From contig OZ005605.1 of NCBI GenBank assembly GCA_963930655.1, positions 19,661,501-19,725,500 on the forward strand: a DNA stretch of 64,000 nt. Direction: 5' to 3'. A program made the translations under genes and the position numbers. This document shows positions 35,301 to 47,166 of this stretch, one piece after another. This DNA comes from Myrica gale. Lineage: Eukaryota; Streptophyta; Magnoliopsida; Fagales; Myricaceae. The notes under the pieces were generated by a model. The model was given only the letters and a program-made list of their open reading frames with translations, had not been told where the DNA came from and made no database searches. Position 1 is the first letter of the stretch. Each line of letters opens with the position of its first letter.

Positions 35301-38300
35301 TGTACAAAATCATGAAGGATGAGAAAGTGCACATAACACCTTTAATGAACAAGAACAATGAAGTTCCTTTCGAAAGTAATAATCAAGTAAGCACCATATG
35401 GCTTTTCCATCAACCAACGAAGAAAGCTTCTCAATCTTGAACTCATAATGTCCACATATTGCCTGGAGATACAATAAAAATGTCAATTCAAGAAAAATTA
35501 TTGCTCTAAATACTTAAACTGTGAACAAATAGATCATGCATCTTCCAGCAACAGTATTTAACAAGCCCAAGAAGCACTGGACAGTCCTGGGTAAAAGATG
35601 GAGAAAAGGCCTAAGATCAATTATTGACCCGCATTGGAACAACGAGAAGTCAACATCCAGACTAAACTATCCGCTTTAAGTTAGCAGCACAAGATACAGA
35701 AAAATGAGTGTGTGTAGCAAAACCTGCAAAAACGAGTTACCAAAATTTCAATAGTTGGTTAGCATTCAAATTGTTAGGCTAAAAAGAAATCGAATAAGGA
35801 ATAAAGAGATTGGACCACAAGAGTGGTAGCTAAGTTGTTGTGGGGGTCTGAAAATAAGGGCACACAAGAACAGATGTGGGGGCAGAAGGTCTGCATATCA
35901 CCCCCTGCCGCCTCCAAATCAACTGCACTTTTGTGGGGTTGAGGTGATAGTCTCCCCTTCCCGGTCAATAGCGATGACTCAAACCGGACAGTTTGCAGCA
36001 AGTGGAGGTTACTATGATCACACACAGGAGGAGTAGACTAAGTTGGTCGCCTCCTTCTACCCTTTTTTGCTCAAGAAAAAGAAGAATAAAGATTGAAAAG
36101 AGCATTTTGTATGTGACCTTCTGCTAGCCACAAGAGAGAAGAAAGACTAGTGGGTTTAATCAACTGGAAAGAACTCCAAAGAACAGTACTACCCACTGGT
36201 CGTCATCTTGTCAAAACAGAACAATTTCACCACAATAGGCTAACTGAAGCCCAAGCTATCTGAAGTTAAAAGAAAGTGCCACTTCAAGAAAACAAGGTAT
36301 CACCAACTTTTTACTCCCAAGGAAACAAAAAAGGTGCAATATCAGCTTTTTAACAAAAAAAAAACTTGAAAAAAGGTGCCATATCTTGATAAGAAATGCT
36401 AAGGATGATGGGCAATGCAATATGGCAGTCAGACATGACATCGTACTGACATACATAGACAGGTAATTCTTTATGCTTGCATAACAACAGTATTCGGGGC
36501 ATAGTTTAAGACACATGCTCAGACATCAAATGGTTGATAGATAATACAATTTCTAATTTTCTCATACAACAGCAGTACCTGGATCCAATTAAAAAGCATT
36601 TCCAAATGAGAGAAGTTGGCACTGGTAGAGTTATCCTGTAAATGAAAGAGGACAAAAAAATACTTCACGACAGAATGAAAGCTAGAGATATAACCAAATC
36701 CTTCTAGTTTGAACTGATTCTGAAGATGGAAAACAAAAGAATCTTCAATTTAGTGCTTCTTTGTTGCCTATATTCTTTAAATTAAACGAAGCTCAAACCA
36801 AAAAGATCTAAATAAAGGGAAGCTCATGTATATCAATACCTACCACAAGAACTCCACGGACTTTACAAATTTCCTCAAAGAGAATGGTTTTGTCAAACAG
36901 AAGAGGTAGCTGCAGGTTCCGTGGGGAAGTATGTTAATTAAAGCTAGAACATATGAATGACTAAACTATAGAGTAATCGTCAATTCAACTTCTGCAGAAA
37001 TTTGAGTCAGAGGAAAGAAATCAGCAGACCTGCAGATGAACGAAGAGGTTCCACAGCAAGCAAAGAGTAAGTTCCTTATCTCCATTAGCGACATCATCTG
37101 ATATAATCATCACTCCATCTTCATCATGTAACATTACACCAGCGTGCCTAAGATACTGCAGGGCAATGCCACAATTTGCCAAGTTCTTCTTACGAGTATC
37201 TGAAGGAACTACAATTTTCTGCTAACAGAATAAAGCATGAAATTACAAAAAGAATATTCCACACCTGCCTAAATGGATTTTAGACCCAAACACTCATTCA
37301 GAAAACAACTGATAAAAAATAAAAGACAAGAGAACAACCATGAGGATAGAAGAGTCGTGTTGCAAGAGCTGGATGGCTCTTGAGAGCCGCACCCCATCTT
37401 GGAGTTCTACAAATAAATTAGTAACTCTGAAGTCATATTCAATGAGTGGACACTGCACAAGCAAGCACACTGTTATATCCAAATACCAATGGGTAAATTA
37501 TTTTATTCATGGCTTATTGTTAAAGAGTCAATGTATAAAAGCCGGTGTAAGGTCTAAACATGCACACCCACATAGACAGAACTACAACCCTTGCAATTCA
37601 TATTCATCTGAATCAGTCCGAGAAAAAATGAACCGCTAACCTGTTCATAAGACACCTTGTATCCCAGAATTAGTAGATGCGCTAGAAGTTTACCCTCCCC
37701 ATGCATTATATCCGATGGTAGGAAATCTAATTTTAAACCAAAAGGAGAGAAAAGTCAACCTAAAATGGATAAATCACATTTATAGCACAATTTTAAAAAA
37801 AAAACTAAAATGAGGAAGAGATAAATAATTACCTTGGATCACTTGATGACTCGACTTAATACCAGATTCCACCGTGAATAATAATGGCGAGCCCCCATCC
37901 AGGCCATCTATTCCATACTTAAGAGGAAGACTGCTCTGACATTTAGCTCTATCAAGGATAATAACAAGTAGCAAAAATCTCTTCAGTACAATATTTCCCA
38001 AAGTTTCATAGTAACCTGGTCTATATAGACCTTCAACCCTCTTGTTATAAGCATAAGCTTTTGCTAGTCTTGCATGCAAGAAGAACTGCCTCTCAATAAT
38101 CATTTTCAAGAATGTGATTTCTTGATCGGAATTAACATCTGTGTCGGACAACAAAGAATCACCACCAAAAACAATGTACAATCCAATCCTAAGCCAAATT
38201 GGATTATAGCTCATAAGTATTCTGGTGGCCTTCTCCTTCAACCCAAAATCTGTTACTACAGGGCAATTTGCCTTCATTGTTAACCTCCCTTCATCAATGT

Positions 38301-39423
38301 TCTGAGAAATAAAACAGACTGAAATGATTAGATACCAGTAATAATAGTCGGTACAAAAGATCAAGTGTCTTTCAATCAGAGTGTTTTACAGTCAGTAAAA
38401 ATAAATTCAGAGTCGACACTTTATAGAAAGCAACCAAAACCCTTATATCTCAATTTGAATGAAATTTCTAAAAATTGCAAAAAATACGTAATTTGGGTAA
38501 AAATAGCCTAACTATCGCAAAGGTCTCAGCATATCCAGTCTTCCTAAAGTCCTACAGCAACGAAGATGAGCTTGAGGCAATTATTTCTCCTTTCATCGAA
38601 ATGGAGTTTCCTATTCCACAATTGATGCAACTGAACTATGCTTCAATTTCATTTCTTCCCTAAGTTTCCTCAGCAACAAAACAAAGTGAAAAAACGAAAC
38701 CCCAAATATAACTAAATTTCCCGTGCAACAGAGAGAGCAAACCTTAGTCACTTGAGTCATCACTTCGAATATCTCCTTGCAAGTTCCCAAGCTCAAATAA
38801 ACATGCATCCTCTGCTTCAAGTCGTCGAAACTGCACACATCCGTCAAAGAACTTCGCAGATTCGAAAACATCCAATTCGGAAACTCCACAATATTCTTCT
38901 CCGCGGCCCGCCACAGCAAATCCCTCTGCCGCTTCGGGCTCCGCCAAGCGGCGTCGACCTCAACCCCAATTCCAGGCCCACTGTCCCTCTTATCCTTAGC
39001 AACCGCACGGTCCCCATCACCACCTAATGATAGATCGCAGCCGCACGATCCGGGGTTCTCGAACAAGAAGTTGAGCCAGACAGTGAGAGACTTGGCCAGG
39101 GATTTCAGCGATTCTTCTTTCTTGATTTGGGCCTTGCGAGAGGACTTCGACTGCTCGAGCTCGAAGGCCTTGAGTTTGCGGGACGTGGCCTTGGACCGAG
39201 CGGAGGAGGAGGACGGAGCGACAGAAGGGCGGTGGCGGCGAAAGGACGACGAATGACGAGGGGTTTGTTTGGAGGCGGTAAAGAATTGCGGGCAGGGAGA
39301 GTGGAAATTAGGGGCTTTGGAGGGGCGTGTAGGGGTTTTGAAATTTGAGATGTCTTTAAGACGAGAAGAAGAAGATTGGAGGAAAGATGAAGAGGACAGA
39401 AATGGCGGTTCCTCGCCTTCCAT
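29333..39423 (-). CDS. ASPM: Abnormal spindle-like (ASPM) homologue
   Basis: Twenty exons join in frame to 1385 residues. Minus-strand exons: 39423-38743, 38301-37833, 37726-37641, 37452-37339, 37218-37030, 36909-36844, 36635-36579, 35462-35340, 35253-35137, 34518-34411, 34318-34192, 33568-33434, 32895-32719, 32622-32009, 31843-31666, 31564-31329, 30537-30348, 30045-29820, 29718-29563, 29441-29333. The Ser/Arg-rich N-terminus (1-130) is basic. A calponin-homology region lies at about 380-515 (DFLPSDIMHGEGKLLAHLLI, then VTNLFVELQDGVRLSRAIQL) and a second at about 540-595 (SLVDGKAIWCLLDYYFRKEL). Multiple calmodulin-binding IQ motifs fill about 757-1160. An armadillo-like segment follows (AINALLTLISSVSR). 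ASPM proteins act at spindle microtubules in mitosis and meiosis. The start is the first ATG; an upstream TTG is not used. Confidence 0.93.
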
Positions 39424-40336
39424 TTTCGTCGGATTCAATTTTTTTTATCGGGTATTATTTTCGCGATTTTTGTTTTGGTGAGTGAAGAAGACAGAAATGG
39501 CGGTTCTTGCAAGAGTTTGAGAGGTTTGGTTCGGACCGTTTGGTTGTCTGAAGGAAGGACAAACGGAAGCGGAGCTGCGGAGAAGGATCAAGAATTTGAA
39601 ACTTTGAATTTGAAATACGGGAGAGAGGGGCGCGGGCAATCGATTAGTAACGAGGATGGTGTGAGTCACGTGCGCTGGTGTGAAAAATTATGAAACAGCT
39701 TTACAAGGGCTCGGATTTGCTGCAGTATGTGATTATCTCGTATAAATAATTTATTCTAAAACATTAATAGAATTAATTTATTCTAAAACAAAAATACATA
39801 ATTAATTTATTCTAAAACTTTAAAAAATAATCTAGTTACAACAATGATTTATATTTCAAATTATTTTATAATATCCATCCATTTCCACCTTAATGTCCAA
39901 CCAAATACATATAAAATATTATGCATGGATCTACTAATTATCTCGTATAGCTTATTTATTAACTTTGGACTTGGTTTTAGATATTCGATAAACATTAAAA
40001 TTCATATGGAATTAGCATCCGATTTGAAAATAAGTTATATTTAAAATGAAAAAATAAATGCAATATTTATTATCATGATCCTTTATAATTTTTTGGCCAA
40101 ACTATATAATACAATACGATCATTTAATATTAAACAACTTATAATTTATCTATTATATCCATTTCTCTTTAATTTGCATACTGCAATTCGAACATGAAAC
40201 TATAGAGAATCTCCCTGTCGAGAGAGGAGGCAACATTACATTTAACCTAATACACACATAATCACAACTCTTTTTGAAGATATGTCCCATGTTTCCCTTT
40301 GGCCAACAACTAAGAGCCTAATAAATCACCCTACAT
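39424..40336. other. ASPM upstream region, no gene
   Basis: The first about 250 bp should be ASPM leader and promoter. The remainder to 40336 is AT-rich intergenic DNA with no recognisable frame. Confidence 0.45.
39530..39570 (-). promoter_or_regulatory. Possible MSA (G2/M) elements upstream of ASPM
   Basis: CCGTT at 39536-39540 and AACGG at 39562-39566 are the core of the mitosis-specific activator element bound by three-repeat MYB factors. They lie about 110-145 bp upstream of the ASPM start codon. A spindle gene would be expected to peak at G2/M, so the placement makes sense, but the match outside the core is partial and one site is in each orientation. Confidence 0.35.
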
Positions 40337-40698
40337 TAGGGGTGGGCAAAAAACTCGAAACTCGACGATCCAAACCGGCCCGGCCCGTTTCCAACCCGAT
40401 CGGGGGCGGGTTTAAACGGGTTCGGGTTTGTGTGTTAAGAAAAAATGATTTTTGGGTTCGGGTATAGTAACAAACCCGACCTATAACCCGAATCCGACCC
40501 GACCCCGAAAATCTAATGCCCTTAAATGAGACCGGAGGGGTCAAAACCCGTGACCCGACGACCGAACCGGACTGACCCTTTTTCGACCCGATTTTTTCGG
40601 GTTTATGCGGGTTCGAGTTCGGTTTTAGTAATGAAGAAAACCGAATTTTCGGGTTTGGGTTAAAATTTTCGAACCCGAACCCGGTTTGCCCACCCCTA
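40337..40698. mobile_element. hAT-type MITE (TAGGGGTGGGCAAA ends)
   Basis: The left end reads TAGGGGTGGGCAAA and the right end is its complement (TTTGCCCACCCCTA). The flanks CCCTACAT (40329-40336) and CCCTATAT (40699-40706) are an 8 bp duplication with one change, as expected for hAT. The 362 bp interior is a series of GGGTT/AACCC- and CCCGA/TCGGG-rich phrases with strong self-complementarity. This end sequence is widespread in plant genomes. Confidence 0.8.
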
Positions 40699-41000
40699 CC
40701 CTATATTTGTGCCTGTGTAACGAATTTATTCTCTTTCTACGAGGCTCCATGTGATTAACATTAACATACCAACGTCTCTCAAATAATTATTTTCGTATAA
40801 AATAATATTTTGTTACGTTAACTAATCATTTATCTATACATAAATAGTTCAAAACTATTTATTATAATATCAGCAAAATATTTATAAACAATGAAATGCT
40901 AAAAAGATTAATCCTTAAAACTTTAGTTAGAGCCTCAAAATTAACATTAGCATACCAACGTCTCTCAAAGAATTACAATAACTACTTATTAAAAATAAAA

Positions 41001-42018
41001 GGCGAAATTGCACCAAGAGCCCCTGTGGTATCACAAAGTTGCATTTAAGCCCCTGAGGTAACAATTTATACATTTGACTCCCTGAGGTAATGGTTTTTTA
41101 AAAAACAAATCCTTCTGTCTATCTCCGTCCTAATACTTTAACGGCAACTCCTGAGCCTTCGTTTTTTCTCCCTCTGTCACCGATAGGCCGGGAACATTAA
41201 ATGCAACCTCTTCAATTGTCCAAGCTTCTTCCATTTGGTTTTCGTATGGCTCATGGCCATCTCACCAAACCTGAAGAGGGTCACAACAGAACGCCCGGAG
41301 TGGGCAATCATGATCCCCTCAACAGGTCTGTAGTCATCAAGGAACGAGGTGATCGTAGTTTCCCAGTAAACCGCATCGCCACCATTAGATTGGATGCAGG
41401 TAAGATGTGAATCCTCCATGTGAACAAGAAGCCCGGTCTTCTGGCTAAAGTAGCCAAACAAGACATGCTTAATTATCTCTGCTGGGCCTTCACTCCTGGC
41501 CTTCAGTGTCCGAGGGTCAGCACAAAGTTTGAGGATGAAGCAATCCTCGCCATTGATATTTTTCTCGCCTATGCATCTTGCATCCGCAAACATACTGGCA
41601 GTACTTCTAGGATCAAGCCCCTGAAACATATGTAGAGAAATCACATATGAAAATTTACCATAATACTAAAATAAACTGAGCATAAAGAGCCACGCAATTT
41701 TTACCTGAAGTGCACGACGCAGAGGCCTCACAGGGCCTTTTGCAGTGTGGGCACCAAGCCAGGGAGTGTGCCTCCAAACAAGCTTGCCATTGCAGCCGGC
41801 ATGAACCTTGCTGCCCCCAACCGCAAGCTCCACATAAAGTGAAAGATGGATAAAAAACGAAGGCTCAGGAGTTGCCGTTAAAGTATTAGGACGGAGATAG
41901 ACAGAAGGGCTTGTTTTTTAAAAAACCATTACCTCAGGGAGTCAAATGTATAAATTGTTACCTCAGGGGCTTAAATGCAACTTTGTGATACCACAGGGGC
42001 TCTCGGTGCAATTTCGCC
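41001..42018. mobile_element. Pack-MULE with 167 bp TIRs carrying a DUF620 gene fragment
   Basis: The terminal inverted repeats span 41001-41167 and 41852-42018 and differ at only three positions by eye. They start GGCGAAATTGCACC at both ends. A perfect 9 bp duplication, AAAATAAAA, flanks the element (40992-41000 and 42019-42027). Long TIRs plus a 9 bp duplication define Mutator-like elements. The interior is filled by a host gene fragment and no transposase is present, so it is a non-autonomous Pack-MULE. The high TIR identity indicates recent movement. Confidence 0.93.
41168..41851 (-). pseudogene. DUF620 gene fragment captured by the Pack-MULE
   Basis: Two exons are visible on the minus strand. 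The first (about 41830-41706) reads VELAVGGSKVHAGCNGKLVW through PVRPLRRALQ. The second (41633-about 41177) reads GLDPRSTASMFADARCIGEK, then GEDCFILKLCADPRTLKARS and GYFSQKTGLLVHMEDSHLT. They are joined by an intact GT-AG intron (41705-41634) with a normal TTTCAG acceptor. This is the central part of the plant DUF620 family, whose function is unknown. After SHTKT the frame shifts by one base, and the family's next residues (MEEAWTIEEVAFNVPGLS) continue in another frame. Both ends of the parent gene are missing. Retention of the intron shows capture from DNA rather than from mRNA. Confidence 0.88.
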
Positions 42019-42027
42019 AAAATAAAA

Positions 42028-43372
42028 TTTCAAAAATACCCTTGCACAAAAATCTAATTTTCAGTGTCAAAAAATTTAATTTGGCACAAAAATATATTTT
42101 CAATTAAAGGATTAGACTTTATCTCTTCTTTTAAACTCAAAATACTCATTTAACATATATTTTCTGATTGAGGTGTTACAATTATAGCTGGCGATATTGT
42201 TTCCAAAGTATAGATGACTAGGAATTATTGAATTTGTTTTGTTAAAATTTATTTTCTAACTTGTTTCATAATCAACTTCATGGGAAAAATTGTAAAAACT
42301 TCACTGTGTCTTCTTTAAACTTATAAGATTAATGTAGTTTAAGTGTCTAAACTATCAATTTCATTACACTGCAATTTTAAAGTATCAAAATTAATCACTA
42401 TATGCATTCCAATAAATCAAACCGTCAAGATTATGTCACCTAACTTAACTTTCATTCATATCAACTTGAAGGTATCATTGAAGAGCAAAAATTGATATAA
42501 TTTTATAGTTTGAGAGCCTAATGTTAGGGCTGCAAACCTTATTTCCGATCCTACTAAAATAGAGGACCGATTCAGTCCAACCAAATGCGGTCCGGACCGG
42601 TTTAATTTTTTTTTTAAAAAAATTAAGTTAATTTCGAAGGGAGAATGACATATAAAAATGTAGAGTTTTAGTTTAGATTAAAATTAAACTTTTTAAATTT
42701 GTAATTTGTATTAAAAAAGTATAAAAAAATATTTTATTTATTTATATTAATAAGTGCGGTTCGGTTCAGACCGCATTTAAAAAAAAGATCGAACTGGACC
42801 AGACCGTATTTAAAAAAATAGGACAAAATCGAACCGATTTTACGGTTCGATCCGATACGTGATCCGATTTTGTTCAGACATACGTAACGTAGAGAAATTA
42901 GTAGATTGGATTAGAGAGGGACACTCGTAAAGTAATACATCCGTACACGTGTGCTTTAGAAGGCCGTCCACATGACGGGCATTCGGCCCATTTTCTCTCC
43001 TCCGACCTTCTAGTCCCCAAATCGCAATTTACGGTTCTGCGACCAACCTTTCAGATATATCGCTGCATCTTGTTTAACGAAATCAGATTATTGGTGCGTG
43101 CATAAGACGCGCTAGCTGATTCGGCTGTCCCTGTCATTCACAGTAATTACCAAATTGTCCGCAGCACAGTGTGTAATTACTAAATTGTCCGAAGCACGGA
43201 GCAGTTCATACAGCTACCTCATTCAGCTCTGGATATTTCTTTCGCTTCTCTCTCTCTCTGCTCGAATTCCAGAACCCACTCCTAAAGCCCCTAACAATAT
43301 CTACGTTATTGGCGGTAGTTCTAAAAATTTAGTTGAAAAAATTGTGATAGGAAATTGAGTGGGTAAATTAGA
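42028..43372. other. Derlin upstream region, no gene
   Basis: The stretch is AT-rich. A decayed GGTCCGGACCGG/CGGTTCGG-rich repeat lies at about 42528-42880 and looks like one arm of an old hAT-type MITE (GGGCTGCAAAC at its left). The segment 42121-42180 recurs near 63501. A GGCCCAT site II-like motif at 42986 lies in the probable Derlin promoter. Confidence 0.4.
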
Positions 43373-45655
43373 ATGGCTCAGGCAGTTGAGGAATGGTATA
43401 AGCAGATGCCGGTCATCACCCGCTCCTATCTCGCAGCCGTCATTGTCACCACCGTCGGTTGCTCCCTCGATGTATGTACCCCTCTCTCTCTCTTACTTTC
43501 TCGTGCTAGGAAGGTATTACTGTTAGGTCAAATCTGTTAGTTTTCTAATTCTTCATTTTTCGAGGTACACCGGTTCTTTAGTTGCGCGGGAGAGAAGGGG
43601 TGATGGGGTTGTTTGGGCTGGTTCGATTTCAAATGGAGTTGCTTTAAATTCGGAAATGTTTGGGTTCGTTTTCTAGCGGGTTGTCGTCAATTTTCCTTTC
43701 GTCACATTTTGAGTAATCCGAGTAATTAACTGGGAGTTATTTAAATGATACTTATCCATCTATGTTGCCACTGGAGTTGATATGTTAATGTTGATTTTAA
43801 TCGGGTTTGTTTTAATTTCGGGAACTTTTGGTTGTTTCCTTCTCAAATTGTACTTGGGTGGTTGCAGACGTTTGTGTCTTCTTTTCATGTTCTTCCTGCC
43901 CTTATACATTCAGAAAGAGAGCTGGTGGTGTGAAAGGTGTAGTATTCGATTCCTAGTTTAACATGAGGTCAACATTTTGCAGATAATCTCACCTTACAAG
44001 TTGTACTTGAACCCCATGCTTGTGGTCAAACAATATGAGTTCTGGCGTCTCATCACCAATTTCTTGTACTTCCGGAAAATGGGTAATCTTTTCAGCGTCG
44101 ATGATTTCCTTGAACACTATAACTTGATGAACCCATGAATCATGTTTGTGTTTTCTTGTTCTTCATGATGGTCACAATCAGATTATACATTTCCTGGTTC
44201 ATGTATTTTTCTGTCTGGGTTCCGGCAGTTAATTATGCTGTTTATTTGAAATCTGATAGAGGCTATGCAATCTTCAATTTCTGTAATTTTTAATATTGAT
44301 TAACTTGGTACTGCAGATTTAGACTTTTTGTTTCACATGTTCTTTCTTGCTCGATACTGCAAGCTCCTTGAAGAGAACTCGTTCAGGGGAAGGACGGCTG
44401 ACTTCTTTTACATGCTGTTATTTGGTGCCACTGTTTTAACTGGAATTGTTCTCATTGGAGGCATGATACCTTACTTGTCAGAGTCGTTTGCAAAAATTAT
44501 ATTCCTTAGCAATTCGTTGACGTTCATGATAGTGAGTTCCTTTGTTTCTGTTGAGATGTAAAATGTGTTTTGCTGCTACTCTTTCTGTGATACCCCGAAT
44601 CGCACATGGAGTGAGAGAAGAGAATGAATGAGTGATTGGTTCTATAAGGGCCAAGTCCCACATTGGGACCTTACTAGGTTGAACTGGGCTTTATAATGAC
44701 TCAAGGGGCTTCAAGAGCAAACTTGAGTAGTCCTTTTGAAGTCAAACACAGATGTGGCTAGTGCTTGTCTTTGGGTCGTTACACTTTCTTCCATTTAAGC
44801 CAGTCATTCTTGACCTTTGCTTTCATCAGCTTTCTTTCTCTTCTAACAAGTTTAGTGATTCACGTCTCAAGTGAGTTCACATGAGTCAAATAGCCTTTAT
44901 CTCTTTCTATTTTACAGGTCTATGTGTGGAGCAAGCAAAATCCTTTTATACATATGAGTTTCTTGGGCCTTTTTACTTTCACAGCAGCTTACCTACCATG
45001 GGTGAGTAAGCTTTGATGACTTCTCATATTCTCTTATTGAGTAAGTATCACATATTATCTTGTGGAATCAGTATGTCGCCGAATGTTGTGGTTAAGGCGG
45101 CTTTCAAATGCTTTTTGTTCTGCCTTATCGTTTTATTGTCCTCTCGTTATTTAAAACCAATCTAAGATAAGCTATGTCAATGATAGGTTCTTCATAATAG
45201 TTACTCGTTTGTTACCTAATAAAAATTGCAATGCCTATTTCCTTGTTGACCTCCAGGTTCTTTTGGGATTCTCTGTGCTTGTTGGTGCTAGTGCTTGGGT
45301 GGATCTACTGGTAAGAATCTGCTTTGTTATGTCTTGCCTCACATATTCCTTTCATTTCTGTGTAGACTTCTTTGTTTATTACCCACAGTTACCTGGTAGC
45401 TTCACATACCTTCCCCTTTGCCTTCCTCCCTCCCCCTCCCTCTCCCCCCTCTGATTGGTTTTTCTTTTTCAGGGAATGATTGCTGGTCATGCCTACTATT
45501 TTCTTGAAGATGTGTATCCAAGAATGACAGGTCGACGGCCTCTAAAAACTCCAGCATTTATCAAAGTTCTATTTGCAGACGACCCTGTTGTAGTCGCAAG
45601 GCCTGCAAATGTGCGATTTGCTCCACCACCTGCTGAGGATGTTCTCCAAGGGTAA
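43373..45655 (+). CDS. DER2: Derlin-2-like ER-associated degradation protein
   Basis: Six exons (43373-43471, 43983-44082, 44317-44531, 44918-45001, 45257-45310, 45473-45655) join in frame to 244 residues, the standard length of plant Derlin-2 proteins. It starts MAQAVEEWYKQMPVITRSYL and has several hydrophobic segments. The conserved features are SPYKLYLNPMLV, the WR motif in YEFWRLITNFLYF, LDFLFHMFFLARYC, the GASAWVDLLGMIAGHAYYF region that contains the GxxxG motif, and YPRMTGRRPLKTP. Derlins are rhomboid-like pseudoproteases in the ER membrane that help move misfolded proteins to the cytosol for degradation. Intron 3 carries a short solo LTR. The gene is tail to tail with TOM1. The first ATG in good context is used. 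Confidence 0.95.
44586..44783. mobile_element. Short solo LTR / TRIM-type element in Derlin intron 3
   Basis: This 198 bp fossil begins TGTGATACCCCG and ends GGGTCGTTACA. An exact 5 bp duplication, CTTTC, flanks it (44581-44585 and 44784-44788). It contains AAGTCCCACATTGGGACC, a phrase typical of TRIM and short LTR sequences in plants. The exact duplication suggests it is not very old. It lies well inside an intron and leaves both splice sites untouched. Confidence 0.8.
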
Positions 45656-47166
45656 TCAGCACCATTGTGAAAACTAAACATATGGGGGCTATATCTCCCT
45701 TGGGGAATTCACCTGGCACCAGGAAGATGGTCGGCTCTGTAATATATCAAAGCATACACTGATGTGCCAATCGGTTTTTTGTGCATCTATTGGATTTACA
45801 GGTTAGCAAACGTATGATCAGAGGTTTTTACTAATATGGGAGAACTTTTTTACGGTTTCTGTTGCCATTTTTTGTGTGTCACACTGGCTTCACATCTTCT
45901 TGTTGGCAAGTTGGCAACTTCATTTCTGCCTATTGATTCATGAATCATCGTGTATCAATCGGGCATGTGCATCCAACTTTGTTTTGTTTGCCAGATTATA
46001 AGATTACATTTCAGTGTCCAATTTTAGTTCTATTTCTTGCTTTTACTGGGGACAGAGGGTGATGGGATCTTGAAAGTCTGGGTCGACCGGACATTCAATT
46101 CTTCTGGGCATTGGGAATTGCTAGGAAAGCAATGAATCGTGCAGGTGCAGATAGGGCGTTTTTCGATCCAGGGGACTCGAGATTTGATCTGAAGTGCTAT
46201 GTCTCATGATCTTTTCTAAAATGTAGACTGGCAGGAGGAACGTGCACAAGCTTGCTCTTGAACGTTAAAGTCGTGGTTGCACACAGGGCATACCCCAATC
46301 TGGTTTCACAAGGTCTTCCCGTCATCCAACTTGGTGAAAATGGTGTTAATTTTATTAGATTTTGATGTCGAACAAAATCTTGCTATTAAACTCCATCCGC
46401 GAAAGGGTTTTCCTTTCCGTGTTAAGTAAAAAAACTTGTACAAGTCACCGAGCAGGCTTCAAGGAAAGAGAAATACCGTCCTTCCAAGAATTCGATAGAT
46501 TTGAAGAAACCAAAGGAACCCGAACCAATGGAAAACAAAGAAGAAAAAGCCAGAGAACGAAACTCGGAACATCAGACACGCCCGCGCATATTTATGTAAA
46601 CACGCCAAGTATAGCATAAGTTCAGCAAATCAATCAAGCAACACTTACGGGTACATCGGCCTTTAATCTTCTGGATGGCTCTACTCAAGTGTATAATACG
46701 AACTTTACAATGAATATTACTGGATGCAGAAAAGCAAGCTAAAAATTGTCAATTTAAATATTAATTTAGGGGCACACATGAATATATGGGTTCAAAAAAC
46801 TGTGCAGCACAGACCATGATTCTTTAACTCTTTAACACATACCAAAGTGAGACCTACAATATTGAAAAATTACAAAAAGCCTTTCCTTTTTCCATGGGTT
46901 GATCAAATGTCCATAACCATTTCTTGAAGCCACAAGACCCAAAAAGAATTGAAGAAATGAATTCCCTCCAGCAAGCGGCAAACAGCTGTGTAATATACAT
47001 GAAAAAAAGAATTGCCGGCATCATGAGCCACACCAGGGTCCAGAATGCTACATCTGGATTTTCTTTTTCTTGGCTCTCCTGCTCAGCTCCCGTAGGGATC
47101 TAACTCCCAGACTAAGAAATACTATTGATGTGATAATGAACACTGAGATCCGAGATGCGCACTGTA
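45656..47166. other. Derlin/TOM1 convergent 3' region
   Basis: The two genes face each other here, and each 3' UTR should take up a few hundred bases. Only short shadow frames are present. Nothing else was recognised. Confidence 0.45.
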
